From positions 106,176,334 through 106,240,333 of the forward strand of contig NC_091127.1 of assembly GCF_040183065.1 (NCBI RefSeq): a stretch of 64,000 nt of DNA, written 5' to 3'. The stretch is from Periplaneta americana. Lineage: Eukaryota; Arthropoda; Insecta; Blattodea; Blattidae. The position numbers and the translations under genes were made by a program. This document shows, piece by piece, positions 1-11,401 of this stretch (the stretch's first letter is position 1; each line of letters starts with the position of its first letter). Below the pieces are notes generated by a model. It did no database searches. It was given only the letters and a program-made list of their open reading frames with translations, and was not told where the DNA came from.

Positions 1-410
1 TTCGAGTAGTGGTTCGTCTAGTTTTCAGTGGTTCGTGTTTGTCATATAGCTGGGTGACTGAATTATTAAATGTCTCAACTTTTTCGTCTACACTTCTCAG
101 CGTCCAGATAGTTTGCCATGGTAGTTTAGTTGCGTCACTAATTAGTTCGTCATGGTTAATGTGAGTGAGGTCGTGATATGTTACAATATGAGGTTTACGT
201 TTATGGCATCGTGAAGAAAATTCAACGTAGATAATATCATGTTTTGAGACTCCAAGAGCAGGCACTTGTCCATTTGTTATTACGTCATGAGGTTTGTTTG
301 TCGCGATTGTGGTTTGCTGATGACCAGATCTCGAATTTTTAGTCTCATTTAGCATAGCACGGTCTTTAATGCACCTAATTTTGGGCAAACATTTAGGAAT
401 TTTTACATAA
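1..410 (-). pseudogene. LINE endonuclease-to-RT linker fragment, runs off the left edge
   Basis: Reading the minus strand from about 410 to base 1 gives an open frame of over 110 codons with no stop up to the edge. It contains VPALGVSKHDIIYVEF, which fits the C-terminal SDH-type motif of APE endonucleases in Jockey/CR1-like non-LTR retrotransposons (normally GxSDHDLIY). It is followed by a linker with IVTYHDLTHIN and LPWQTIW, as is usual before the reverse transcriptase. The active-site Ser-Asp-His reads Ser-Lys-His here, so this copy is probably inactive. The rest of the element lies outside the window. Family assignment is by motif memory; the open frame is seen directly. Confidence 0.6.
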
Positions 411-1460
411 AATTATTGCAAACTATCATAATCCGAGTTCTACATCACGTAGATTTCAAATTTATTCTTTTGGTAGAGATGGAAAAAAAATAACGTAACG
501 GTTATTTTGGAACTGTTCCTTGCTTGGAACTGTTCCGAAAAGTAACAGAACCTTGGAATACTATGTTCCGAAATAACAGTGTTATTCTGAGTAGTACGAA
601 ATATTTGCTGTTACAAAATACTCGTTTACTTTGGAAGTACATTATTACAACGCCTGTTCCACAGAACGAAAATGTTTGGCACTATTGAAAGTAGAAGTTG
701 GAAGCCTTTCATCACACTGAAAAATGTTAGAAATTGAAGTAAAAGATAAATAGTAAAGATACCAAGAACTTCTTTGAAAAATATGTACAAACTATCTTGA
801 AACTGGTGTTACTGAGTATAGGAATCTATCAAACATTTATTAGCAAAATGCCTGTATTATAGCATAATAACTATTGTCAATTTTACCAAGGAAGATGAAA
901 ATAGATATATTAGGTTTTATTTGCAGATGTTTTCCATTTTTAGCTTTATTACCAATTCTTGAAATTAAACTAAATTCTGTTCAAACATGACTGTATTGTA
1001 ACCTTAGTTACAAAGCAGAGAATATTGAATATTTTTTATTTACAAAAATACAAAAGTTTTAAAGCTTGCAGTTTCATTACAATGAGATTATTACTCTTCA
1101 TGGCGGTATTATTAATTTTAGTACGGCCGAAATGATTATAGACTTTATTTACTAATTTTTGGAGAAATTGAACACCATTGTAAACTTGAGCTGAGCAGAA
1201 GAGAAAGAATAGATCAAGTTTTATTTATCATTGGAATCCACTTCGATTTCGTGAGCAATTTACAAATAATTTAAAATTACATTACATTTTCTGCTTCGAA
1301 CAAACTTCATCTACGAATTCAGTTTGGTATTATAAAAAATTCATTCTCCACGAATTCACATCTCAGCTCATTATGACATCATTCTGAATGACATGGCATA
1401 CAGGGAAATACAGTATGTGGTCATTTAGCGTCCGAAATACCACTCTTACATTACATACTA

Positions 1461-3675
1461 CAGTGAAATCTCGATTCGTCGTTTTGTTCTGGACTTCTGA
1501 AAAAAAAACGGTGGAAACGGGAAAACGATTGATACGGGAATCTGTCTAAAATGAATATAAGCAGTCAAATTTACTTATAGTACACACATGTATTCATATA
1601 CTAAAGAATGTGCGGTACATGAATGATTTTTTTATTAACTCACTTCATTTCTTGTTGAAAAAGTCACTAATTTTCATTTCCTTACTTGCACCTTTACTTT
1701 TTAAACTAAACAGTAGCTTCTCAATATTAATAATGTTCACTTGGTCTCTGTCAGCGATCTCGTGAGCATATATGAACGCTCTCATGGTCTCGAACGCACT
1801 TAGTGCTTCTTGAAAACTCGGCACTGGTTTGGGATCAACTTCATCATTATCGTCACTGTCGACTTGTCCCTCCTCCATGGAACTTCCACTCACCATTTCC
1901 TCACATATTTCTTCCACAGACAGCACACCACATGTCGCGAGTTCTTGATCCACAGACACATAAGCGTCGAAATCAACGCCAGCGGTTCCTGTCTCCAGCT
2001 GAGTCCAGTCTTCGTCTTCATCATTTCTGTTGACTGCCGACATGTCTGACTCTTCATTTCTGTCCCCATAACCACATTTTACGAAACAGTTCTGAATTGT
2101 GAACTGAGTCACTTGTTGCCATGCCGAAACAATAAAGTGAATGGCCTGTAGTATGTCCATCTTGATTTTTACCTCTTTCCTTTCATCCATCAAACATAAA
2201 GCCCTCTGTACTAGCTGCTTCCTATACGCCTGCTTGAAGTTCTTTATAACTCCTAAATCAAGTGGCTGTACAACACTGGTGCAGTTTGGGGGATAAAATA
2301 TCACCTTCACATTCTTCAGAGAGGATGTGTCTGGAGAATGTGCAGCACAATTATCAATAAAAAGGAGGATTTTCCTGCCTTTTGCACCAAAGAATTTATC
2401 AAGAGCGTGAAGAATGTCTCTGAAAATCTCCGATGTCATCCATGCTTTGGAATTAGCATAGTATTTCACAGGTAGTTTCTTCACGTTTTTGAAACACCGT
2501 GGTTTTGCAGACTTGACAATAACGATGGGAACTTGTTTGTCTGAGCCACCGGAGTTTGTGCACAGCAGTACAGTCAGTCGCTCCTTCGCACTTTTGCCTC
2601 CGTGGCAGGATTCTCCTTTAAGTGCCAGCGTACGGTCTGGAAGGCAGTTGAAGAAGAGGCCTGTTTCATTTGCATTATAGATGTCCCGAGGCTCGTACTC
2701 TTCCAGCAGCTCCGGGAGTCTTTGGAACCGAGATCCGTGGCGTTGGTGTCCACAGCAGCACTTTCCCCAGCCAGTTTCTTAAACACCAAGACATGGCGTT
2801 GTTTGAAACGAGACATCCAGCCGTTCGATGCAGAAAAGTTCTCAATCCCCATTGTTTCAGCTATTTTCAGAGATTTCTCCTTCAAGATGGTCCCATCAAT
2901 GGGAATGCCTGATGCTCGTGCCTGCTAATACCAGGAAAAGAGGACATTTTCGAGCTCGCTGTAAGTTGACTCCTTGCCTGTCTTCCTCTTTTTGGCTGCT
3001 GTACCACACTTATCAGCCTGCTGTCTGATTTCTATTTTCTTTGCCATTATGCAATTTAGAGTTGAAGGTGGCAGGCCAAGATGCTTAGCTATGCCAATTC
3101 TATTCTCCATTGGATTTCTCTCCATCTCTTCTATAATACGAAGTCGTTCTTCTAAAGTCCGAACTTTTTTACACGGAAATGCCATATCTGAGAAAATCAG
3201 ATTAGAAACTGCCAAGTTTAAAATACGAACTGTCGAGAATCGAACACGTGTGATAGACTGCGTACACAACTTGGTGGAAGCGCGGACTGGAATGTTTTAC
3301 AATAGAAAACGATCGATAGGACACATGGACCCTTCTACATTGTCTTGCCAGGCAAGCTGTGAGGAAGGTCGGTGCGTAAGCAGGCCAATAACCATAAAAC
3401 TTCACAATTGGAGCTTGCAGCACAACATTCTGAAGACATCAAATGCTACAAGCATTTGTAAGCTTGTTGCTATTTCTTAAAACTGATCAATCCGGGATTT
3501 ACACACTTCAGGGCTAAAAAATCTGGCCAATAGATGCGGGAAAACGATAAATCGAGGAACGATAGATGCGGGCTTTATAGTCGTAGTTTAAATAGAATAT
3601 GTTCAGGGACCAACGAATTTGAATGATGTACCGGGAAAATGATACATCCGGGAACAATAAATCGAGGTTCCACTG
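1461..3675 (-). mobile_element. Tigger/pogo-type DNA transposon, full length, inactive
   Basis: The element is bounded by TIRs starting CAGTGAAATCTCGATT (left, from 1461) and CAGTGGAACCTCGATT (right, read inward from 3675), about 18 of 25 positions identical. TA dinucleotides flank it at 1459-1460 and 3676-3677, the TSD expected of Tc1/mariner/pogo elements. Further inverted subterminal copies of the end sequence (motifs such as CGGGAAAACGAT and ATAAATCGAGG) lie inside both ends. It encodes the transposase remnants described separately. It sits inside the hAT-like shell and is therefore younger than that insertion. Confidence 0.9.
1645..3190 (-). pseudogene. Tigger-type transposase (pogo superfamily), frame-broken
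   Basis: There are three minus-strand pieces in order. At 3190-2925 is an N-terminal Psq/HTH region (LGLPPSTLNCIMAKK). At 2885-2574 is a CENP-B-type HTH (NGWMSRFKQRH). At 2484-1645 is the C-terminal half of the DDE_1 domain, with LLFIDNCAAHS holding the second catalytic Asp and the family hallmark STSVVQPLD-like stretch (here CTSVVQPLDLGVIK). Between pieces two and three another frame reads NANETGLFFNC where active relatives have NADETG or NVDET, so the first catalytic Asp appears replaced by Asn. Frameshifts separate the pieces and the protein cannot be made as one chain. The acidic C-terminal tail (residues about 140-225 of the last piece) is typical of Tigger proteins. Confidence 0.88.
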
Positions 3676-3731
3676 TAATCGTACTTACATGTTCCAAAAT
3701 ACCACTGTGCATCTGTGTAGTTATATGGTAT

Positions 3732-4828
3732 ATTCATTTATTCATTCATTCATAGTGTTCTGCCCAAAGGCAGATCTTTCACTGCAAACCCATCATTTTC
3801 CAGTATTTCTTATTTTCTGCCTTCCTCTTTGCCGGCGCATATGATTCACATATCTTAATGTCGTCTGTCACTTGATATATTTTTCTTGTGCGCCGAACAC
3901 TTCTCCCGTTCACTATTCCTTCCAGTGCATCCTTCAATAGGCTGTTTCTTCTCAACCAGTGACCCAGCCAATTCCTTTTTCTATTTCTGATCAGTTTCAG
4001 CATCATTCTTTCTTCATCCACTCTTTCCAACACAGTTCATTTGTTACTTTGTCTGTCCATTTCACACGCTCCATCCTTTTCCATATTCACATTTCAAATG
4101 CTTCTATTCGCTTCTCTTCACTTCGTCGTAATGTTAATATTTTTGTCCCATATAATGTTACACTCCACACAAAACACTTCACTAGTTTCTTGCTTAGATC
4201 TTTCCCCAGAGGTCCACAGAAGATGCTCCTGTTTCTATTAAAACCTTCCTTTGCCATTGCCATTTTCCTTTTAACTTCTTGGCAGCAGCTCATGATACTG
4301 CTTATAGTACACCCCAAGTATTTGAAGCTGTCCACTTGCTCTATTGCCTCATTTAGAATTCCCAAGTTTACCTTCTTTACTTTTCTTCTTATGACCATTT
4401 TCTTTGTCTTGTTGACATTTATCTTCATTCCATACTGCTCACAGCTGTCATTTTGCTCCAATAACATATCCCTTAGTATCATTTCCTCTTCTGCAAATCT
4501 AACACACTTTATTCTTCTTCCTCCTGCTATCATCCTCCCATGTTCTGAAAATAGTTCTTCACTAAATCCTTCAAGTAGATGTTGAATAGTGTACGTGATA
4601 ACGGGGACACTTGGCGTACTCCTCTCCCAATTTCAATTCCTTCTGAAATTTCTTCTCCTATCTTGACTTTGACTCGTTGTTTCATATAAAGGTTACTGAA
4701 AGCCTCCTCTCTTTCCAATCCAAGCTAATTTCCTTTAGGATCCCCATCAGTTTATTCCAATTGTCTCTGTCAAACGTCTTTTCTAAATCCACAAATACTA
4801 TATACACTTCTTTATTCTTCTCTAGATA
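3732..4828 (-). mobile_element. 5'-truncated non-LTR retrotransposon (LINE-C)
   Basis: Minus-strand LINE with an (AATG)n 3' tail at 3732-3752, 5'-truncated at about 4828 where hAT-shell sequence resumes. It contains the RT remnants listed separately. The sequence just inside the 3' end (TGTTCTGCCCAAAGGCAG on the plus strand) is one I recall as a recurrent LINE 3' end in cockroach DNA. A smaller piece of the same family lies at 42960-43125. Confidence 0.8.
3779..4828 (-). pseudogene. Reverse transcriptase, palm to C-terminus, frameshifted (LINE-C)
   Basis: Three minus-strand frames join in order. Upstream of 4682, EVYIVFVDLEKTFDRDNWNK is RT motif A (the catalytic Asp is in the VDLEKTFD stretch). 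At 4718-4530, GVRQVSPLSRTLFNIYL is motif B. At 4533-4087, KINVNKTKKMVI and DSFKYLGCTIS are the post-palm region with the KYLG signature. At 4033-3779 is the C-terminal tail with RKRNWLGHWLRR. Motif C (YADD) is not legible and several frame changes are needed. These motifs are standard for LINE RTs; the exact clade cannot be fixed by eye. Confidence 0.82.
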
Positions 4829-4927
4829 TGGTACTCTGTTATTTCGGAAGTGTTTGGAATCTAGTATTTTCAAGGAACTGGAACAGTTCAAACTGTTACC
4901 AGAAAATAAGAACTTTCCCCATCTCTA

Positions 4928-5830
4928 CCTTTCGGTCTGTCTGTGTAATAGATATGTGTACAAGGTAATGGTAAACTCTCTACAAACATTTTATCGTAAT
5001 CATGTGGTACTCCGATACATCACAATAAAATTACTCTCACTCAATTTAATATTTCCTTTACATGCCTTTTCTTTTATTTGGATACCAGTCATTATCATTC
5101 TCGGGAAATCCTAAGTTTTCTAATTATTTTCGTTTACTAATTTTTTTAATGGCAATTAAACATATTTTGTTAATTACATTGTAATTATGACTTGCTTATG
5201 GTAATCAAAAGAGTGTGCAATAGACATTTTATTTGAAAATGCGAGGGGAGAAAGTGACTGTGCATCAATCACACGAGAATCCTTGCAATTTTTTATACAG
5301 TGATCGGTTATAACAATAGATTCCGCTCTATTTTGAACAAAAAACCTGATGAATTAATAAAAAATGTAAATACCCCTCTCATAAAAAAGCTATCTGTGAT
5401 CATTTAACAACTACGTGTAAGTAGACAGTACTCCTTTTTCATTATGGGAAGTAATCCCTCTCAACTTAAAGCTATTGTAATTACATACGGTGTTCAATTT
5501 GATGTTTCTGGAAATTTATAGGTTTAAATTTTTTGATTATATAGTATGTATTGCTAAAAGTCCTGGATTTTTCAGGACTTTACTAGATTCAAACTTAGGA
5601 CTAGTGATAGGAAAAGTTTTCTGGATGAAAAATTGTACCGGTCTCAGAGTGACAGCAACACTGCTTCAAAAATGAATAAATACACTTCCCAAATAGTCCA
5701 TAATAACCTATAATTCTATCTGTTTAAACAAATGCATGATATAATATTACACGAATTGAACCAATATGCAGAATATCCACTCAGAGTATTTCAAATAGAA
5801 ATACCTTGAAACAGAAGGATAAACATAAAG
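4928..5830. other. No gene seen
   Basis: AT-rich sequence between the hAT-like shell and a degenerate LINE. The only ORFs are short and AT-driven. No TIR, tail or motif recognised. Confidence 0.5.
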
Positions 5831-5840
5831 TTATTGAAGT

Positions 5841-6450
5841 ATGGAGGAAAACTTGTCAGGCATATACCTTATCATTTGTCATTATTTTAACCTCTGTGGC
5901 CAAATGTCAAATTTACTAATTTACAAAACTCGGAAAAGGACTCGGATTTTATCTCTCTTTTTGAAAGAGGTGGTACTTAAATACAAGATATTTAATAGGA
6001 TAATTAACAGTAGACTCAAAATCATGGATCAGACTGTTTTATTAGAAAAACATATATATTCTTTCTACAGCAAATAATGCAAAACATAAGTGAAAACCCA
6101 TTTACATTCCAAGATTTAAATCATAAATTACGAAAAAGCATTTGACAGAGTGACAAACAAATTAGATATGTTCTATTTGAACATGGATATCTTAAATAAA
6201 CAATGTCTTCATAACAAAAATGTTGTAACAGTCGATCATGTCGTAACATATCCGAAGGAAATTTCCTGCAAATTAAGAGTTAACTGCTCCCATCACTTTG
6301 AAAATGTTATCACATCTGGAATTAAAATTTATTGAAGATGACACAGGAATGATGTCGTTGCATTTCCTGATGAACAGGCTGTACTGCACAATTTCTCATT
6401 TTGTGATATTGAGATCATTTTAAATTAATTTAAGTGTTATTCGATATGTA
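5841..6450 (+). pseudogene. Very degenerate LINE reverse transcriptase
   Basis: Plus-strand fragments keep the order of LINE RT motifs. IFNRIINSRLKIMDQTVL (about 5980-6045) resembles the fingers region before motif A. INYEKAFDRVTNKL (about 6120-6160) is a clear motif A. EISCKLRVNC followed by SGIKIY (about 6255-6335) sits where motif B should be. VVAFPDEQAVL (about 6350-6385) aligns with motif C (FADDQ in active relatives), with catalytic Asp lost. Stops and frame changes occur throughout. Ordered motifs make chance unlikely, but each alone is weak. This is one of the oldest retrotransposon layers in the window. Confidence 0.6.
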
Positions 6451-7095
6451 TCAACTTGAAATGTGCAGCTAGTCATGAAATTTCTTTTCGTAACGAATAT
6501 TTCTCTTACAGTGTTCTGTAAGGTAAAACATTTAATTTTGCAAACAAAACTTTTTGATACTTAATTGTATTTTTAATTTATACTATATCATGCATTGCAA
6601 TGTTATTATTTAAAAATGTTTTTATAATGTAAAATTTTCATTTTCAAAGGAGCTATACATAGTAATGAAACATAGAAAACAAATTGTGACAGTAGTTACG
6701 AAAATAGTGTAATATACTATAACTGAATTGGAAGACGATGAAATGCATACATTTGACTGGTTTATGTCTTAATGATACCTATGACAATGGAATTGACAGA
6801 AATATAGCACATCATGTATCTAAAAATGGCAAGCGGTACACAAACATCTAACAGAAAACATTTTACGATACTGCAAATTAGGGCAGGCTGTTTCGGATTG
6901 TTTCTAACAGAACCAATGCAGCTTCCATAATCACTACATACATTAATAATTATTATAATATAGCCGAATATCTGAGAAAATAGAATCCTTAACTCTCGCA
7001 GTAGAAGTAAGTAGTTACAGTGCTCAAAGAAATTGTTGCATATTGCAAACTTCTATATATTTTTGCTAAAAAAATGATACATATTAGTTTATTGC
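6451..7095. other. No gene seen
   Basis: AT-rich spacer with no recognised motif or repeat end. Confidence 0.5.
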
Positions 7096-7096
7096 A

Positions 7097-8716
7097 CAGA
7101 GTATCAAAAAGGACTTTACAACTTTATAAAATTATACACCGTGTCCCGCTTAGAGGGATCGAGAAATAAGTGACATTTTCAAGTGTAAATAATGATTTAT
7201 TAACATATATTTTTACATAACTTGATGTAAAAAGTCTCCGAGTTTCGGAGAATGCTCAGTGCAACTCGATGTATGCTCCTTGATTTGCTCTGTAGGCATT
7301 TAAACGGTATTCAACCTCCCGCCAAGTGTTCTGTGGCATTTGTGCAGTCACTAGCGCAACTGCATTTGTGATGCGTTGCCTCAGTTTCTCCAAAGTATTA
7401 GCTCCTCCTCTTTGGTACACAGCATTCTTCACAAAGCCTAAAAAAAAAAAGAGTCCTAGAGGGTCAGATCGGGTGACCTGGTTTGCCAGGCTATGGATCC
7501 TCGTCTTCTGATCCACCTATACATGTACGACGAACACTGCGTTGTACTCGCGTAACAGATTTTCTTCTGCTAGCCATAGCACATACTGAACTTTCTGTTG
7601 TGGTGTCCACATGTTGACCTTGGCGTGTTCTCCACAAAATGGCGCCAGGCTTGTTTTAGCAGAAAAACAAACGAAAGTTACGCATGTAGCTGTTTTCAAA
7701 CTTTATTGCGTAAACTTGGACAGTTTCCCTATCTTGTCAGATGTAAATCTCAACGATATCCTTATCTAGTTTTAAGGGGTGAACATTTATTTCTCGATCC
7801 CTCTAAGTGGGACATGGTGTAGAAATGTATCCACATATCTTACAGAATTGGTTAAAGGTCACTTTAAAACAAAAGACATCAACTTTCTACCAAGCAGTTA
7901 TTTTGGTTCGATGTGACTTCCGTTTGTGATATAGCAGACACCGAAATCTTGCCACATAGGAGCCAGTAGATCAGGAGTCACTTCTGCAATTGCGGCAGTA
8001 ATTCGAGTTCTCAGTTCAGCAAGACCGGCAGGGAAAGGAGGAACGTACATAAGATATTTGACGAACCCTCACAGGAAAAAATCGAAGGGGGTTAGATCTG
8101 GTGAGCGAGGTGGTCATGCAATTGACCCTGCACGACCAATCCAACAACCAGGGAAACGCTGATCAAGTAGTCCACGAACCTCGTTGTGGTAGTGAATGCG
8201 TCCATCTAAATCATCTTCGTCAACCTGCAGAATGAGAAAGATTTCGCGCATATCTTGATACACCCCTATCGCTAAATTACTACGTTTTCGTAGTACCCGC
8301 CAAACCGTCATGTGTGGTAAACAATCTCACGAGAGGCATGTGTCGTTGACTTTCTGGGGCTACGGGTAAAGCTCTCCCTAACAGCCTCAGAAGTTCGCGG
8401 ACGAACTGGAGGTTTGTCATGTCACACGGAACAACCTAAAATTCCTATGCCGAGAGTAATTTGTAGGTCTACTTTGAGGATATTCACGATACTGAGTACG
8501 AAAATTACGTTGCACTGTAGTCGCGGACTCTGTTTCGTGAAATCAAAACACACAGCGAGCACATTTCGCACCTATGAAAGTAGCCATTTTGTACTGCAAC
8601 TGATGTAGTGCTCTGGTGTTAAAACTTGATGTGTTTTGCTTTATAATGAAACCTTAATCATTTCTGTAAGATATTCTATGAACTTATAATGTTGTAAAGT
8701 CCTTTTTGATACACGG
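7097..8716 (-). mobile_element. Mariner-like transposon (outer of a nested pair)
   Basis: The ends are long inverted repeats sharing GTATCAAAAAGGACTTTACA (left at 7101, right read inward from 8712) and, further in, ATCTTACAGAA..GGTTAAAG-like sequence. A second element (7137-7819) sits inside the left TIR. The minus strand encodes transposase pieces. Near 8580-8440 there is an N-terminal HTH (SATTVQRNFRTQY). At 8311-8114 MTVWRVLRKR, the second HTH, joins directly to YHNEVRGLLDQRFPGCWIGR. Around 8110-7920 is the C-terminal end with SPDLT-type and ITAAIAEVTPDLL-like sequence. The block holding the first two catalytic Asp residues is missing, so it is an internally deleted copy. Confidence 0.8.
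7137..7819 (-). mobile_element. Mariner-like deletion derivative, copy 1 (nested)
   Basis: The TIRs are CACCGTGTCCCGCTTAGAGG (7137) and the inverted CACCATGTCCCACTTAGAGG (from 7819), continuing over about 31 bp with two or three mismatches. TA flanks it at 7135-7136 and 7820-7821. Minus-strand reading: 7699-7517 holds the transposase N-terminus (TPQQKVQYVLWLAEENL), and 7516-7256 the C-terminus (LGFVKNAVYQRGG, LRQRITNAV, WREVEYRLNAYRANQGAYIE). The catalytic core between them is absent. A second copy at 20441-21109 has the same junction. Confidence 0.88.
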
Positions 8717-10177
8717 TATAGAGAAGTATGTAATTGTTTAGCACATAAATAAATTTACATATTTCTTCATGAGTTGGCAGTAAAATAATATTCAACAATT
8801 TATTTGAGCACAGCACAACAAAACTCTAAAGACTTCCTCTCTCTTCTACTACTGACAGCAAAACGACCGTGGAAAACGTTTGTGTTATTTTGATGAAATA
8901 TGTATGAAATACCAATTTCTCTAGAAACAATAAGCTTCTCAATATTTGAAAATATTTGTATGGATTTGCATTTTTTTAATAGAAAAACCAGAGGAGATAG
9001 GTAAGCTAGATCTATCTGACTTAAATATTACCAATGATGAACACCTTTGTACATGTAGAGAGCGATGTAGATTTAAAGTAAAAATCTGAGGTAACAGGGT
9101 TTGTGGCTCCAAGCCCTGCGGCTTAATAGGTACTCGTCTGTGGAAGGAACTTGGCTATGTTAGGTCCACAACATGAAATTCACTAATGTCACTCAGGCCA
9201 TCCTCGAACATGGAGCATTCATCAGTTCATCACATATTGTGTGCACAAACTACCTCTACACCGTAAGTTCAAGCATATGTTTTTCGTCCAGTCTTCGATA
9301 AATCCAAGGAAAAGTCAAGGTATTACCTATCACACTTCTTGAATTTCAATTGGAAGCTGTATTACCTCTGACGTTGTTATAATCCAAGCGTCCAATTACT
9401 ACCCAGGCACGCATCAAGCGGTGTTGTTACATTTTCGTTACGAAGATTATTCTTGGCTACAACTTATTTTTATACCGACATCAGTACATTGATTTCTACC
9501 TCCAACACCTAATATTAATAAATTTTAAGGTATAAGATTGACTTAATTAAAATTGGAATTAAAATTACTAACCTTTTCTTTGCACAAGTATATGCTCATT
9601 TCGGGTATCTATTCATATCTACCATTTTCAAATGTAATTTGTGAATAAATTTGAATTTGAATTTTTGTCTTCATCGGTCAAATCCAGATACAACAAGATT
9701 GGGATTTTACTCCATGCGAAATAGATATGACTTCATTAAAATTTTGTTGCTAACGCATCATTGGTAGATAGAAGTTACGGTTTCTTATGATTGGAGCGGC
9801 ATCTGACAAGTGAGAAGGCCTAATAATAAACAAAATCTTACATTACCGGTATCTCTTCAAAAGATAGTGTCTTCTTGAACGCTCCAACTATATTTGAATT
9901 ATTAACTTATTATCGCACTGTCCAGTGGAAGATTGGGACTGAAGCCGGATGTTCTATGGCGAGTCCTCGGCATCAACCCCTTTGATTTTTTTATTTAAAT
10001 TTAAATATACAGAATAAAGAAATATAATTACAAAACAAACAAAGAGAAATACAAATAAACTAATACAAGCAATATAAAAAGAAGATACAGTAGTATTAAC
10101 AAAATTTGAGACCGAATGAGCAGCGCTCGTGCTCGGTCGCAGTTCAGATATAATATTAAAATAAAAAATAATAATAA
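8717..10177. other. No gene seen
   Basis: Mixed AT-rich sequence. The part near 9095-9290 is less AT-rich and could be an unrecognised repeat. No motif supports a gene. The short ORF at 9954-10214 overlaps the start of a SINE body and is not credible. Confidence 0.45.
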
Positions 10178-10178
10178 T

Positions 10179-10271
10179 GATTACCTGGTTGGGTTTTTCC
10201 GAGGTTTTCCCCAACTAAAAGGCAAATGCCGGGTAATATTTTGGCGAATCCTCGGACCTCACCTCATCTCA
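10179..10271 (+). mobile_element. SINE-A body fragment
   Basis: Contains ATTACCTGGTTGGGTTTTTC and TTTGGCGAATCCTCGGACCT, the body shared with the fuller SINE-A copies at 12301 and 44243. The tRNA-like head is missing and an (AAT)-rich stretch directly precedes it. Confidence 0.75.
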
Positions 10272-10738
10272 CTACACCTCACCGAAATATTGTAAAAAAT
10301 TGCACAAAATTGTAAACATTGTAGAAAATTACTAAATTGTAAAACTGTAAAAGTTTGTAAAAATTTTAATTGTAATATTGTAAAATTTTGACTTGTTCCA
10401 CATGTTAAAGCTTCATTGCTCATGTAAGATCTATGGAATGAATGAATGAATTAATTAAATTAACTTTGAGTCATTTAACAAGAATAGTCTACTGCGATTC
10501 ACATCAGTATCGCACTCGCCAGTTTCCTACTGAAACTTAGATAACATTATGAGCATTGGAAAAATTATCCCCTTATCAGCTTGAAAAATTATTAATCCTT
10601 TTATCTTTGAAACCAAAGACATTAGACCTCGGAAGTATGTAATCATCATGCCAGCCACATGGTGTTGTGCAGGAGCAACAGATGTGAGTGTCGCCCACGA
10701 ATGTGTCATTCAATGAGACTCATTTCAACATCGTCTAA
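10272..10738. other. No gene seen
   Basis: Holds imperfect repeats of ATTGTAAAA between about 10285 and 10390 and a short AATG run near 10436. This looks like a retroelement 3' tail region but the source element was not identified. Confidence 0.4.
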
Positions 10739-11074
10739 CTAATGCTTCTTGCGCAATCGCTTAGCGCAGGTGATAGAGCGAGCAACTGTTGCGGATTGGA
10801 AAGACACAGGTTTTATCCTGCGTGTTGGCGGAATTTATTCCGTTTCCAAATTTCCAGAACGGCCCTGGGGTTCACTCGGTCTCCTGCCAAATTGAGCACC
10901 GGGCAATGGGGGAAAAAGGCTGTCATTCTAGTGCCGAGTTCATGAAAATATGGAGCTCTACTTCCATACGCGCAAACTCCTACATTTAACGAATGCTTCT
11001 TAGTGTTAGGTAAGAAATTCTCATGCCAAAATGCAATGACTTACCAATAAAAATTGGCTTTCATAAAAAAAAAA
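10739..11074 (+). mobile_element. tRNA-derived SINE (SINE-F) with poly-A end
   Basis: The head has an A-box-like TTAGCGCAGGTGATAGAGCG (about 10761-10780) and a degenerate B-box-like GGTTTTATCCTG (about 10809-10820), about the spacing expected for an internal Pol III promoter. The body includes ACGGCCCTGGGGTTCACTCG, which I recall as a common cockroach repeat. The unit ends in a poly-A run near 11065-11074. The two overlapping ORFs in it are by-products of the repeat. Confidence 0.5.
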
Positions 11075-11358
11075 GATTTGGAGCATATCAAAGAAAAATG
11101 TTTTCAGCATTTCTAAACACGAAAAAGTAGGCCTAGCTTTAGATAGTCTTCTACTGTATCTGTGTGTTTGTGTAGGCCTATAGCTGTATCTCCTAAAGTA
11201 TTGTGAAGGTCTTGTTGATCTTTAGTTTCTACTTTGCAACCAAGCGTTCAGCTGTACGACATTTTTGATAATCGCAGAGCGCACGTAACATCAGACCTGC
11301 CAACCTAGGAGAGATGAAATTCATGGGAGATGGGACATTAGTAGGCGATATCTTTATT

Positions 11359-11401
11359 AACAACAACAATAATAATAATAACAATAATAATAATAATAAC
11401 A
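11359..11401. repeat. (AAT)n/(AAC)n microsatellite
   Basis: Interrupted AAC and AAT trinucleotide run. Confidence 0.95.

Larger units (their letters stand above)
474..4927. mobile_element. hAT-like element shell carrying two nested insertions
   Basis: The ends are inverted copies starting TAGAGATGG (474-482, and CCATCTCTA at 4919-4927). Homology continues inward for about 110 bp; for example TTCCGAAATAACAG near 568 is repeated inverted near 4835. The 8-bp flanks TCTTTTGG (466-473) and CCTTTCGG (4928-4935) match at 6 of 8 positions, compatible with a decayed hAT 8-bp TSD. Removing the Tigger element and the LINE inside leaves about 1.1 kb, a usual size for a non-autonomous hAT. No hAT transposase was recognised in it. 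The superfamily is inferred from TIR style and TSD length. Confidence 0.55.
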
